Positions 1 through 7,053 of a stretch of 18,091 nt of DNA are shown here, in pieces; position 1 is the stretch's first letter, and each line of letters starts with the position of its first letter. Made by a program: the position numbers and the translations under genes. This stretch comes from Cuniculiplasma sp052315315 (GTDB lineage Archaea > Thermoplasmatota > Thermoplasmata > Thermoplasmatales > Thermoplasmataceae): positions 1 through 18,091 of the forward strand of contig JBLSDE010000035.1 in assembly GCA_052315315.1 (NCBI GenBank), in the 5' to 3' direction. Under the pieces are notes generated by a model. That model had not been told where the DNA came from. It saw only the letters and a program-made list of their open reading frames with translations, and searched no databases.

Positions 1-65
1 GATTCCATGAACTCCTTCACTGTCTTCCTTACAATCTCCGATATCTTTTTATCAAACTCTTCCAT
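1..65 (-). CDS. Partial protein of unknown function (N-terminus only)
   Basis: A leftward gene begins with ATG at 65-63 and leaves the window at its left edge; only about 21 residues are visible (starting MEEFDKKISE, rich in Lys and Glu and probably helical). The start is supported by a strong GGAGG ribosome binding site at 75-79 on the minus strand, about 9 nt upstream. That site lies inside an inverted repeat that could mask it. I do not recognise the protein, and too little is present to assign a family. A second ATG at 72-70 is in another frame and is less well spaced. Confidence 0.6.
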   Translation of the reverse strand, partial: MEEFDKKISEIVRKTVKEFME

Positions 66-72
66 TATTCAT

Positions 73-100
73 TGCCTCCTGTGGTTGTTCTAAGGAGGCA
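73..100 (-). promoter_or_regulatory. Inverted repeat masking a ribosome binding site
   Basis: Seen on the minus strand: TGCCTCC (100-94), 14 nt, then GGAGGCA (79-73), a perfect 7-bp GC-rich repeat. The 3' arm contains the GGAGG ribosome binding site of the gene starting at 65. In RNA the two arms would pair and hide that site. It could instead be a DNA operator, because TATA-like sequence lies just upstream (about 116-128) next to a palindrome TTTCATGAAA (111-120). Which of the two it is cannot be decided from sequence. Confidence 0.45.
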
Positions 101-280
101 TCCTTTTATGTTTCATGAAATTTATCCATTGTTGATGGAGTCATTTCATTTGTTCTTACACAAAATTCGGGATACTATCAACAAAATGAAGGTATACGTC
201 AAGAGAAGATGCATTCGAAAAATTTAATGTTACATGCATATCAAATTTTAACTCATTTTCCGAACTAGGATAGAGCTTTT

Positions 281-300
281 GAAATAAAAATAATTATTTT
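281..300 (-). terminator. T-rich terminator after tRNA-Leu
   Basis: Read on the minus strand, 300-281 is a T-rich tract that includes a TTATTTTTATTTC segment, starting about 35 nt past the tRNA 3' end. Archaeal transcription commonly ends at such oligo-T tracts without a hairpin. Assignment rests on composition and position only. Confidence 0.35.
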
Positions 301-334
301 CATATGAACTTATTATAAAGGAAATTTAGACAAG

Positions 335-419
335 TGCGGAGGGCCGGATTCGAACCGGCGAACCCCTGCGGAAACAGATCTTGAGTCTGTCGCCTTTGAC
401 CTGACTCGGCAACCTCCGC
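335..419 (-). tRNA. tRNA-Leu (anticodon CAA)
   Basis: On the minus strand the gene folds as a class II tRNA. The acceptor stem is GCGGAGG (419-413) pairing with CCTCCGC (342-336), with discriminator A at 335. The D arm, a five-pair anticodon stem ACAGA/TCTGT and a T arm GCCGG-TTCGAAT-CCGGC are all present, with a long variable arm of about 14 nt between the anticodon and T arms. The anticodon loop CTCAAGA gives anticodon CAA, which reads leucine codon UUG. A long variable arm together with discriminator A fits archaeal tRNA-Leu. CCA is not encoded and I see no intron. Confidence 0.95.
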
Positions 420-442
420 TCCCTTACCTATTTCAATCTGGA

Positions 443-454
443 ATTAAAATATTA
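443..454 (-). promoter_or_regulatory. TATA element for tRNA-Leu
   Basis: An A/T-only stretch (TAATATTTTAAT on the minus strand) is centred about 29 nt upstream of the mature tRNA 5' end at 419. This predicts a start a few bases before the tRNA, as is usual for archaeal tRNA genes. Called from spacing and composition. Confidence 0.45.
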
Positions 455-474
455 AGGTAAGTGCCACAGGACAC

Positions 475-482
475 TTTTTATA
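475..482 (+). promoter_or_regulatory. TATA element for the Pcc1-like gene
   Basis: TTTTTATA lies with its centre about 22-23 nt before the TTG at 501, so transcription would begin at or very near that codon (leaderless). A small imperfect hairpin AAGTG...CACTT (459-476) overlaps its upstream side. Confidence 0.45.
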
Positions 483-500
483 GATTCCTGCAATATTTTC

Positions 501-722
501 TTGTTGGATATTATAATTGAGATTAGAGACGATGAAAAAATTCTTCAAATTATTGAAAAAGCATGCAGTCCGGATAATGGTAATTTAGGAAAATTCATAA
601 TGAAAGAAGGAACACTGGAATTCCATACAAAGACGCAAAAAATAGGAAATATCTATAGCCTGACAGATGAAGTATTAAAATGCTACGAACTCATTAAAAA
701 ATTGGTTAAGGATTACTCCTGA
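501..722 (+). CDS. pcc1: KEOPS complex subunit Pcc1-like protein
   Basis: A 73-residue protein whose size and pattern fit archaeal Pcc1: an N-terminal beta strand (IIIEI), a helix, a pair of strands around GTLEF, and a C-terminal helix containing the IxxIYSLTDEVLKCYEL stretch that resembles the family's dimer helix. Pcc1 dimerises within KEOPS, which makes the t6A37 modification of ANN-decoding tRNAs. No other KEOPS gene is in the window. The start is TTG; no in-frame ATG precedes it, and a TATA box sits the right distance upstream for a leaderless message. Its end overlaps the tail of the convergent tfb gene by 10 nt. The family call rests on recognised pattern only, without alignment. Confidence 0.55.
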   Translation: MLDIIIEIRDDEKILQIIEKACSPDNGNLGKFIMKEGTLEFHTKTQKIGNIYSLTDEVLKCYELIKKLVKDYS

Positions 723-1648
723 ACCTCAAGTTTCAATTTTTCTGTTAATTCCTTGTATCTGTTTCTTATGGTTACCTCTGTCACACCAGCAACTTCAGCC
801 ACGGATCTTTGGGTTCTTCTTTCGCCAGTGAGGATTGATGCAATATATATTGCAGCAGCGGCCACTCCGGTTGGACCCTTCCCTGACGTAAGGTCACCAT
901 CCTGTGCCATCTTGATAATCTCAGCTGCCTGCTTTCTGGTCTCCATAGATAACTTAAGCTTGCTGCAGAATCTGTTGAGGTAATCCTCTGGTTTGGATGG
1001 CAGTATATTGAGCTGCAAATATCTGCTCATTATTCTGAATGTCCTTCCAATTTCCTTTTTCTTCACTCTTGTTATGGATGCTATCTCATCTAATGTTCTG
1101 GGTACGTTAGTTATACGGCATGCCGCATATAGGGAACCAGCTACAACTCCTTCAATACTCCTTCCCCTTATCATGTTTTGTTTAACCGCCCTTCTGTATA
1201 TGACAGCAGCAGTCTCCCTCACATCATTGGGTATACTAAGATTAGATGCCATTCGTTCCATTTCCTGCAATGCCTGGGACAGATTTCTCTCTGCAGCATT
1301 TGATACTTTAATCCTCTTCTGCCATTTTCTTAGCCTATAAAGCTGAGCTCTGTTCCTTGTTGGTATGGATTTTCCATAGGAATCTTTATTTTTCCACGAT
1401 ATGTCCGTGGAGAGACCTTTATCGTGTATAGTAAAAGTCATAGGTGAACCTGCCCTTGCCCTGGACTCGTTCTGCTCGGAATCAAATGCTCTCCATTCAG
1501 GTCCCTGATCAATATAACTGTCGTCAATAACAATACCGCATTTATTGCATACAAGTTCACCTCTTTCATAGTCCCTGGATAGATCGGTTGAACCACATTC
1601 CGGACATTTTTCTATCTGCTCTATACTTTTTTTATTCTTGTCTTCCAT
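713..1648 (-). CDS. tfb: Transcription initiation factor TFB (canonical)
   Basis: Archaeal TFIIB homologue of 311 residues that binds the TBP-TATA complex and recruits RNA polymerase. Domains in order: zinc ribbon with Cys15, 18, 34 and 37; conserved B-reader GPEWRAFD (49-56) followed by an Arg-rich linker (RARAG); and two cyclin-like repeats, the second ending in the BRE-reading helix-turn-helix (GVTEVTIRNRYKEL). A GTG three codons upstream (1657) keeps the frame, but AAGGTG at 1660-1655 is better placed as the ribosome binding site of the ATG at 1648, so I use the ATG. It lies 12 nt downstream of gar1, a pairing found in other euryarchaea, and is probably co-transcribed with it. Its intact reader contrasts with the second TFB at 2100. 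Confidence 0.95.
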   Translation of the reverse strand: MEDKNKKSIEQIEKCPECGSTDLSRDYERGELVCNKCGIVIDDSYIDQGPEWRAFDSEQNESRARAGSPMTFTIHDKGLSTDISWKNKDSYGKSIPTRNRAQLYRLRKWQKRIKVSNAAERNLSQALQEMERMASNLSIPNDVRETAAVIYRRAVKQNMIRGRSIEGVVAGSLYAACRITNVPRTLDEIASITRVKKKEIGRTFRIMSRYLQLNILPSKPEDYLNRFCSKLKLSMETRKQAAEIIKMAQDGDLTSGKGPTGVAAAAIYIASILTGERRTQRSVAEVAGVTEVTIRNRYKELTEKLKLEVQE

Positions 1649-1660
1649 ACAAAACACCTT

Positions 1661-1876
1661 CTAAACCTTCACGAAGAATTTTTCCACTTCCTTCTTAGTT
1701 TGATCAGATACGGAAACTAAACCGTATGGACTTTTAACAGGACCCATTATACGTATTATTTTACCTATTTTATTTCCATACTGATCAAAGACGGACTTAT
1801 TCATCATGTCCACAGTCACTTCACTAACCACAAACTCCTTATTTATAGCATGAAGGACTGGAATCGGTTTAAACAT
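1661..1876 (-). CDS. gar1: H/ACA RNP protein Gar1
   Basis: A 71-residue small beta-barrel protein matching archaeal Gar1. The core stretch GKIIRIMGPVKSPYGLVSV corresponds to the family's GKV-x-DIFGPV-x-xPY signature. Gar1 binds Cbf5 in H/ACA guide ribonucleoproteins, which pseudouridylate rRNA, and helps substrate turnover. It is the first gene of a gar1-tfb operon. A TATA box (1899-1908) lies about 27 nt from the ATG, so the transcript should be leaderless. The C-terminus stops soon after the barrel and lacks the Gly/Arg-rich tails of eukaryotic Gar1, as expected for archaea. Confidence 0.9.
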   Translation of the reverse strand: MFKPIPVLHAINKEFVVSEVTVDMMNKSVFDQYGNKIGKIIRIMGPVKSPYGLVSVSDQTKKEVEKFFVKV

Positions 1877-1898
1877 TAATTAATAGTATGGTTTACCA

Positions 1899-1908
1899 GT
1901 ATATAAAC
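1899..1908 (-). promoter_or_regulatory. TATA element of the gar1-tfb operon
   Basis: TTTATATACT on the minus strand, centred about 27 nt upstream of the gar1 ATG (1876). Spacing predicts a start at or next to the ATG with no 5' leader. Confidence 0.6.
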
Positions 1909-2043
1909 TTATAGTAATGTTATTAAAAAAATATCCAGTGTACCCATAAAGGTTTATTAAACAGAACTTGCAGCGATGAACTTATTTACCTAATATATTT
2001 GGAATTATTCATTGATTAAAATTTAAAATGTTAAATTCACACT

Positions 2044-2088
2044 CTTTATAATTAGTTAAAACTAAATAGTGGAAATGCAATATTTAAA
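2044..2088 (+). promoter_or_regulatory. Promoter region of the second tfb operon, with palindrome
   Basis: Two TATA-like elements precede the second tfb: CTTTATAA at 2044-2051 and TATTTAAA at 2081-2088. Between them lies a near-palindrome TTAGTT-AA-AACTAA (2052-2065). The first would give a leader of about 25 nt before the ATG at 2100. The second would start transcription near 2110, past that ATG, and would suit the internal ATG at 2118. The palindrome is a possible operator, though AT-rich palindromes of this size also arise by chance. Confidence 0.4.
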
Positions 2089-2099
2089 TCCGATGAAGT

Positions 2100-3026
2100 A
2101 TGAAAAATTCGGACCCTATGAAAAGATGCAAAGACTGCAATTCTGACCAGATATTCACCGATTATTCACGGGGAGAAATATTCTGCGGGAACTGCGGGGC
2201 AATCTTGGAGGAAAATTTAATTGAAAAGGATCCGGATATTTTCGACAGCATTTCTGAAAATGGTGATAAAACCTTACCCAGCCCAAATACAAACACCTAC
2301 ATGAGCCATGACAGAAATTTAAGAACTGAAATTTCAAATGGAAGATATGATGGAACAGGTAAGTTGATAAAAGGTAAAAATAAAGAAACAGTCTATAGAC
2401 TGCTCAAGGCGCAGAATTTAAGCAAGGTCAATAACAGCAATGAGAGGAGGCATATCAAGGCGATTCAATATATAAACGGATTTTCAGCTCGCCTGGGAAT
2501 GCCCGATGACATGAGAGAAATGGTAGGAAAGGCGTTTAAGGAGGCACTTTCCAGAAAAATAACAAAGGGAAGAAATACCGAATATATTGTGGCTAGCCTT
2601 ATTTATGCAGTATTTAGGAACTACGGTTATCCAAGGACTCTCCACGAGATCGCTGAGGAGCTTGGCCTTGAAAGGAAGCGCATTGGACGGTATTATAGGG
2701 AAATGATAAGGGAAATTAACATGGAACAGAGGATGCCAGATATACAATACTTTATTTCCTTTTATTCGCGTAAATTAAATCTGTCAAAGGAGGTTTCCGC
2801 AGAGGGAGTTAACATATATTTTCTAGCAGATTCTGCTGGCATAAAGGATGGAAAAACTCCTGCTGGTCTAGCTGCGGCTATTCTATACGTTGCATGTAAA
2901 AAATGTGGCTCTAAAGTTACTCAATCTCAACTTTCCAAAATCTCAGGAGTAACGGAGGTTACCATAAGAACAAGATATAAAGAGATAATTAAGAGGTTAA
3001 ACATTACCATGCAGGATCAGGAATGA
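2100..3026 (+). CDS. Divergent second TFB paralogue
   Basis: A 308-residue TFB-family protein. The zinc ribbon (Cys10, 13, 29, 32) and both cyclin-like repeats are present, and the C-terminal recognition helix (GVTEVTIRTRYKEI) is nearly identical to that of the neighbouring canonical TFB, so promoter binding should be retained. The N-terminal linker is not: the canonical GPEWRAFD reader is reduced to DPDIFD, and the downstream Arg-rich and RLRKWQKR segments are replaced. The B-reader and B-linker act inside RNA polymerase at promoter opening and start selection, so this factor may differ in activity from the canonical one (inference). ATG at 2118 is an alternative start that still keeps the zinc ribbon. 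Its end overlaps the next gene by 4 nt (ATGA). Confidence 0.9.
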   Translation: MKNSDPMKRCKDCNSDQIFTDYSRGEIFCGNCGAILEENLIEKDPDIFDSISENGDKTLPSPNTNTYMSHDRNLRTEISNGRYDGTGKLIKGKNKETVYRLLKAQNLSKVNNSNERRHIKAIQYINGFSARLGMPDDMREMVGKAFKEALSRKITKGRNTEYIVASLIYAVFRNYGYPRTLHEIAEELGLERKRIGRYYREMIREINMEQRMPDIQYFISFYSRKLNLSKEVSAEGVNIYFLADSAGIKDGKTPAGLAAAILYVACKKCGSKVTQSQLSKISGVTEVTIRTRYKEIIKRLNITMQDQE

Positions 3027-3589
3027 AAATATATGTTGTGGACAACGGTGGTCAGTGGACACACCGGGAGTGGAGAGTGTTGAAAAGCCTGGGAGTTGAT
3101 TCACAAATACTGGATAATGATTCTGAATTTCAGAATGTGAAGGATGCCGATGGCTGGGTTTTATCAGGTGGTGCCCCTAGCATCATAGGAGAGATCCCAA
3201 AATTAGGAAAGATTGCTCAGATAATAGATAATCCCCAGGTACCTGTTTTTGGAATATGCGTTGGAGCACAATTCACAGCGCTTCACTTTGGTGGAGAGGT
3301 AAGGAAGGCCCCCTTTCCAGAATTTGGAAAAACGGAAGTTAATTTTGTAGACAATGGTGGTATATTTAATGGAATTCCTGAAAAGATTACTGTTTGGGAA
3401 AACCACAATGACGAAATCACAAAACTTCCTGAGGGTTATAAGCTCGCAGCGAGTTCTAAAAACTGCAAGGTTCAGGCCTTTTATGATACCAAAAATCCCA
3501 TTTTTGGGGTTCAATATCATCCTGAGGTGGAAAATACAATGTTTGGGAGGGAAATATTCAAATCCTTCATAGAATATTGCAAAAGGTGA
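3023..3589 (+). CDS. guaAA: GMP synthase glutaminase subunit (subunit A)
   Basis: Class I glutamine amidotransferase of 188 residues. In most archaea GMP synthase is split, and this subunit supplies ammonia from glutamine to the separate ATP-pyrophosphatase subunit that converts XMP to GMP. The catalytic triad is visible: nucleophile Cys79 in GICVG, and His166 and Glu168 in QYHPE. The full-length glutaminase domain begins at the usual MKIYVVDNGGQ. The residues around VWENHND (124-130) occupy the place of the family's VWMSHxD. It is translationally coupled to the upstream tfb by an ATGA overlap and followed by the PRC-barrel gene. Subunit B is not in the window. Confidence 0.92.
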   Translation: MKIYVVDNGGQWTHREWRVLKSLGVDSQILDNDSEFQNVKDADGWVLSGGAPSIIGEIPKLGKIAQIIDNPQVPVFGICVGAQFTALHFGGEVRKAPFPEFGKTEVNFVDNGGIFNGIPEKITVWENHNDEITKLPEGYKLAASSKNCKVQAFYDTKNPIFGVQYHPEVENTMFGREIFKSFIEYCKR

Positions 3590-3595
3590 ATTGAA

Positions 3596-3847
3596 ATGGA
3601 ATACATGAAAGATATTATAGATCTTCCTGTTTACACGGATAAAGGTATACTTGTGGGGAACGTGTACGATATAATTTTAGACAGCGACTCTAAATCTGTT
3701 TCGGGGATACTTGTAAAGGATACAAACAGAGAACTTGTTGAAGATGGAGTTGCAGTCTCAATTCCGTACAGGTGGGTGAAATCCATCGGAGACGCTGTTC
3801 TTCTTCACATATTTCCAGACCACGTAAAGAAACCACCAGTGAGATGA
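3596..3847 (+). CDS. PRC-barrel domain protein
   Basis: A small 83-residue protein made almost entirely of one PRC-barrel: strand pattern DLPVYTDKGILVGNVYDIILD at 8-28, then SVSGILV, then a polar loop and SIPYRWVKSIGDAVLL. PRC-barrel proteins are found across archaea and are linked to RNA metabolism and, more recently, to cell division in some lineages; its own role cannot be read from sequence. A ribosome binding site GGTGA (3585-3589) overlaps the previous gene's stop and lies 6 nt before the ATG, which supports this start and operon membership. Only 3 nt separate its stop from the tail of convergent gltX. Confidence 0.8.
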   Translation: MEYMKDIIDLPVYTDKGILVGNVYDIILDSDSKSVSGILVKDTNRELVEDGVAVSIPYRWVKSIGDAVLLHIFPDHVKKPPVR

Positions 3848-3850
3848 CCT

Positions 3851-5506
3851 TCATCTGTGTAAATAGAGGCCAGTATGGTCTCCAACAACATTAACGAATG
3901 CATACCTTTCCATCTGGAATATGCCTCTCTTGTTTTGAAGCAGTGGTTCAACCACTCCAATTTCTGTTGTTCCATCAGGTTTTAGGATACTGAATTCAAT
4001 TCCATCTTCCGTCACCCACTGAATAATCTTTTTTCTTGAGGATGTGTTTTCCTTTCCTGAGAAGATAAACCTTTGACCTTCCTTTCTTATGTTATAAAGA
4101 TCCTTTAGTCTGATGATATCCCCATCTTTTAGATCCCTTATATCCGAGGATGGTACTGAAATAACTGGATTTGCCTTCACCACATATTTTCTGTATCCCC
4201 TGCTTTCTTCATTTGGGTAGAGAGGAATATTGGGGACTGTCTCAGGGGCTTCATCTATCCTTATCTTAACTGGTTCGGGAACGAAGAAATACCTATCTGA
4301 GCTTTTGTCTATAAATTGTCGATTAATGGAATTAAATATATCCCACGAGAAGTCTGAATTTACCTCTTTGAGCCCTGAATCAATCCAGTATTTTCTAAAT
4401 GTCTCAGGCTTGTATCCCCTTCTTGCAAGAGCTCTTACCGTTGCAAGCTGCACATCATCCCAACCGATGTACTGACCTGATTCGATCCCTTTTCTCATAA
4501 GTGACGTTTTTAGAATTGTGTCCCCTATGTGTATAGTTCCGTAATGGAAATATTCGGGAAGTTCCCACCCGAAATATTTGAAGATATATTTCTGTCTCTC
4601 TGTATTGTTTATATGATCTGAGCCCCTTATGACGTGAGTCAATCCCAGTTCATGATCGTCTATAGCAACGCTGAAATTCATTAATGGATAAAACCTGTAT
4701 TTTTTTCCTGTATGAGGATGCTCTCTCTCAATAACTCTGAATGCAATCCAGTCCCTTACTGCTGGATTTGGATGGAATAGATCTGTCTTGATAATAAGGA
4801 CTGGAGACTTACTCTTTTCTGTTCCCTTAATTACATTTCTGAACAGTTCCAGATGCTCCTCGGGCTTCATGTCTCTGTGCGGACATGCGGTTGAATTCAT
4901 CAAATCCCTTTTAAAATCCTCCACCTTGCATGTGCACATATAGGCTTTTCCCATCATTATTAGTTCTTCTGCTCTTTCGTAGTACAGGGGAATTCTTTCT
5001 GATTGTATGACAACACTTGTAAAATTAACACCCAGCCATTTATTATCTTCCGGAATCATCTCATATGCCGGAGGATATATGTTGTTTGGATTAGTATCCT
5101 CTATGCGGAGAATTAGTTCCCCGCCATATCTTTTAACGTATTCATCGTTTAAGATGCACATCCTTGTATGACCAAGATGCAGTGGCCCGGATGGGGATGG
5201 TGCCATCCTCATCACCACCTTCCCCCTTACATTTTTGAGTTCCGCGAGGGGGTGCTCATTGCTCTTTTTTTCTTCTATAAGTATTTCAGGATATTCACTT
5301 TTCGCCAGATTTATCTGATCCTCAATTGAGAGAGAATTTATCCTTTCAACACTCGACTTTATATCGCCCATTACTTCCCGTATTCTTGATTTCATTTCGG
5401 GGAAAGTGCCAATAAATTTGTTAACAACACTTCCCACATCGGCTTTTCCTTCGTGATTTATGGCATTTTTAAGTACCAATCTATCAATATCCCTATTGTT
5501 GCCCAA
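3851..5506 (-). CDS. gltX: Glutamyl-tRNA synthetase, archaeal type
   Basis: A 551-residue class I aminoacyl-tRNA synthetase charging tRNA-Glu, and probably also tRNA-Gln for later amidation as in most archaea (family knowledge). Visible parts: N-terminal archaeal extension (1-95), HIGH motif HLGH (110-113) within PSPSGPLHLGHTR, a Cys/His cluster (C191, C193, C208, H210), the KMSKS-equivalent KTSLMRKGI (333-341), and a C-terminal beta-barrel anticodon domain of GlnRS type. The start is TTG, supported by GGTGA at 5516-5512 with 5-nt spacing. The ATG just upstream belongs to the frame of the preceding GTPase gene, whose last 14 nt overlap this one. It is the last gene of the leftward operon. Confidence 0.95.
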   Translation of the reverse strand: MGNNRDIDRLVLKNAINHEGKADVGSVVNKFIGTFPEMKSRIREVMGDIKSSVERINSLSIEDQINLAKSEYPEILIEEKKSNEHPLAELKNVRGKVVMRMAPSPSGPLHLGHTRMCILNDEYVKRYGGELILRIEDTNPNNIYPPAYEMIPEDNKWLGVNFTSVVIQSERIPLYYERAEELIMMGKAYMCTCKVEDFKRDLMNSTACPHRDMKPEEHLELFRNVIKGTEKSKSPVLIIKTDLFHPNPAVRDWIAFRVIEREHPHTGKKYRFYPLMNFSVAIDDHELGLTHVIRGSDHINNTERQKYIFKYFGWELPEYFHYGTIHIGDTILKTSLMRKGIESGQYIGWDDVQLATVRALARRGYKPETFRKYWIDSGLKEVNSDFSWDIFNSINRQFIDKSSDRYFFVPEPVKIRIDEAPETVPNIPLYPNEESRGYRKYVVKANPVISVPSSDIRDLKDGDIIRLKDLYNIRKEGQRFIFSGKENTSSRKKIIQWVTEDGIEFSILKPDGTTEIGVVEPLLQNKRGIFQMERYAFVNVVGDHTGLYLHR

Positions 5507-6464
5507 TCATTTCACCAGCGTTAATAAATATGAAATTTCTTAACTGATCTATTCCTTCTCCTGTATATGTGGATATGGCTATATCTTCAGCCCTTTGACT
5601 TATATCAATCTTGGCCTGAATCCTAAACACTTTCTTATGAAATGTCTTTCTTATTTCATCATACAGATTCATCTGCTGCTCCACGCTGTATCCAGATGTT
5701 CCCGAATAGTCTACCAAAAATAGGATTATTCCCTTTATATCCTTCAGACTAAGGATTGACCTCCTTTCTAAGTCGTTTCTCTCAGCCATTGGTCTGTCCA
5801 ATATTCCAGGGGTGTCAACAAGTTGTACCCTCACATCTTCATCCATCATATGCCCAATATAAACAGACTGCGTTGTAAAAGGATATGGGGCAGTCTTTAC
5901 ATCATTTCTCGTTAATGAATTTAAAAGTGAACTTTTTCCAACGTTTGGCATTCCAGCGATAATAAATGTAGGCTGATCTGGATTTATTTCCGGTAATGAT
6001 CTTAGAAAATCCCTGCATTCCCCCAGTAGCTGCAGATCTTTTTCGATACCTTCAATGACTGAACAAAATCTTCCGTAGTATCTCTTTCTGATATTGACCA
6101 TTTCAAAGGTTTTCCTTGCCCTTTTCAACTGATTTATATTCTCAGTCGCCAGTTCCACTATCTTTTGACCTGCCCATTGAACATTACTCAAAGCTATCTT
6201 ATAATTGTCAACCCCAAATTTAAGATCTATGAAATCTTCATAAAAGGGATGCATCTTCTCAATTGTAGGAAATTTTTTCACTATTTTAAGAAGATAAGGC
6301 GCAGCAACGCTTTCAGCAGTTGCTATCCTGTCAATATTCTCCTTTCTGATCCTGTTTTCAAATACCTTATCGTATGGCTCCTCAATTTTCGATGCTTTTC
6401 TGAGACTTTTGTTTATAATTTCATCGGATCTTAAAATGGTCGGGATTTGCTTCATCCATTTCAC
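5493..6464 (-). CDS. NOG1/Obg-family GTPase (ribosome assembly)
   Basis: A 323-residue GTP-binding protein with the NOG1 layout: a helical N-terminal domain of about 160 residues followed by a G domain. G1 is GMPNVGKS (171-178), G2 the TT at 197-198, and G3 DTPG (217-220). The G4 position reads AKID (284-287) where NKxD is usual, so the Asn that reads guanine is missing. G5 is probably STYTGEG (298-303). NOG1 acts in large-subunit maturation in eukaryotes; the archaeal role is inferred. The start is GTG, overlapping the TGA of the upstream DUF1059 gene as GTGA, with GAGG just before it; ATG at 6455 is the alternative start. The 3' end overlaps gltX by 14 nt. Confidence 0.88.
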   Translation of the reverse strand: MKWMKQIPTILRSDEIINKSLRKASKIEEPYDKVFENRIRKENIDRIATAESVAAPYLLKIVKKFPTIEKMHPFYEDFIDLKFGVDNYKIALSNVQWAGQKIVELATENINQLKRARKTFEMVNIRKRYYGRFCSVIEGIEKDLQLLGECRDFLRSLPEINPDQPTFIIAGMPNVGKSSLLNSLTRNDVKTAPYPFTTQSVYIGHMMDEDVRVQLVDTPGILDRPMAERNDLERRSILSLKDIKGIILFLVDYSGTSGYSVEQQMNLYDEIRKTFHKKVFRIQAKIDISQRAEDIAISTYTGEGIDQLRNFIFINAGEMIGQQ

Positions 6465-6640
6465 TTTTCCTCAATGGCTGCGTCAATTTTCTTTTCCCAC
6501 TCTGGTGGGATATCGAACTGATTGTGGGCATATCTGTTGTGTATCCTTATTTTGGCCCAAACATCCTTTTTGGTTGGTTCATTAACTGAATAGCTGCAGT
6601 CAAAACCCACGTCTTTGCACTTATAATAAAATCGTGTCAT
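6461..6640 (-). CDS. DUF1059 family small protein
   Basis: A 59-residue gene at the head of the leftward operon. It starts MTRFYYKCKDVGFDCSYSV and continues with EPTKKDVWAKIRIHNRYAHNQ, matching the DUF1059 pattern of an N-terminal Cys pair (C8 and C15, spaced CKD-x-GFDC) and a later His-containing helix. The family is common in archaea and its biochemical function is not known to me; the Cys and His residues would allow metal binding, which is inference. Its TGA overlaps the GTG of the GTPase gene. A TATA box lies about 26-28 nt upstream of the ATG, so the message is probably leaderless. Confidence 0.82.
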   Translation of the reverse strand: MTRFYYKCKDVGFDCSYSVNEPTKKDVWAKIRIHNRYAHNQFDIPPEWEKKIDAAIEEK

Positions 6641-6661
6641 AGTTCAGGTAATCAATGCTGG

Positions 6662-6675
6662 AATAAAAATATATT
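6662..6675 (-). promoter_or_regulatory. TATA element of the DUF1059-NOG1-gltX operon
   Basis: An AT-only stretch (AATATATTTTTATT on the minus strand) is centred about 28 nt before the DUF1059 ATG at 6640. It predicts a start within a few bases of that ATG and is the only evident promoter for the three-gene operon. Confidence 0.5.
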
Positions 6676-6703
6676 ATTTTTTAGCCTGCTAAAAGAGCAA
6701 GTT

Positions 6704-6745
6704 GTAAAATTTAAAAGTTAAAAATAAAAATTTTAAAATACCAAT
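6704..6745 (-). terminator. T-rich terminator after the 86-residue protein gene
   Basis: Read on the minus strand, the sequence just past the gene ending at 6761 contains the palindrome CCAATTGG (6742-6749 region) followed by a tract in which T runs dominate (TTTTAAAATTTTTATTTTT). This is a typical archaeal oligo-T terminator and separates the gene from the operon that begins at 6640. Confidence 0.45.
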
Positions 6746-6760
6746 TGGCATTCAATAAAT

Positions 6761-7021
6761 TTAGAACATTTTCTGTGCTTCCAAAACTTCGTGTTTCGTC
6801 GGAGGATTAACCTTCTCAAGAAGATCCTTCATGTCCTTAACGCTAGGTGCTTCCCAGTTGCATATTGCTGTGTTTTCGCCCTTCAAGACAGATATTGACT
6901 TCAGTGTAAATCCTGCAGGTAGCTTTCCATTCTTTTGCATATCTATTATGCTTCCTACTACCTTAACAACTTCCTCTCCATTCTTTTCCTTCCATTTGTG
7001 CTCAACTATTACGTCTGCCAT
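6761..7021 (-). CDS. Small alpha/beta protein of unknown function (86 aa)
   Basis: An 86-residue soluble protein starting MADVIVEHKW. The predicted pattern is strand (DVIVEHKW), helix (EEVVKVVGSIIDMQ), strand (FTLKSISVL), strand (NTAICNWEAP), helix (VKDMKDLLEKV), strand (HEVLEAQKMF). That is the arrangement of small ferredoxin-like dimeric alpha/beta-barrel proteins, and the CNWEAPS stretch recalls several DUF families of that fold. I cannot name a family or function. The frame stays open further upstream, but the ATG at 7021 has GGTGA five bases before it and is the clear start. It is divergent from the HTH_10 regulator at 7082 and is the obvious candidate target of it. Confidence 0.75.
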   Translation of the reverse strand: MADVIVEHKWKEKNGEEVVKVVGSIIDMQKNGKLPAGFTLKSISVLKGENTAICNWEAPSVKDMKDLLEKVNPPTKHEVLEAQKMF

Positions 7022-7053
7022 TTTTTCACCAAATGATATATGTAATGGTAAGA

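Noticed and set aside
713..1657. GTG at 1657 as the start of the canonical TFB
   Set aside because: The GTG is part of the AAGGTG that is well spaced as a ribosome binding site for the ATG at 1648.
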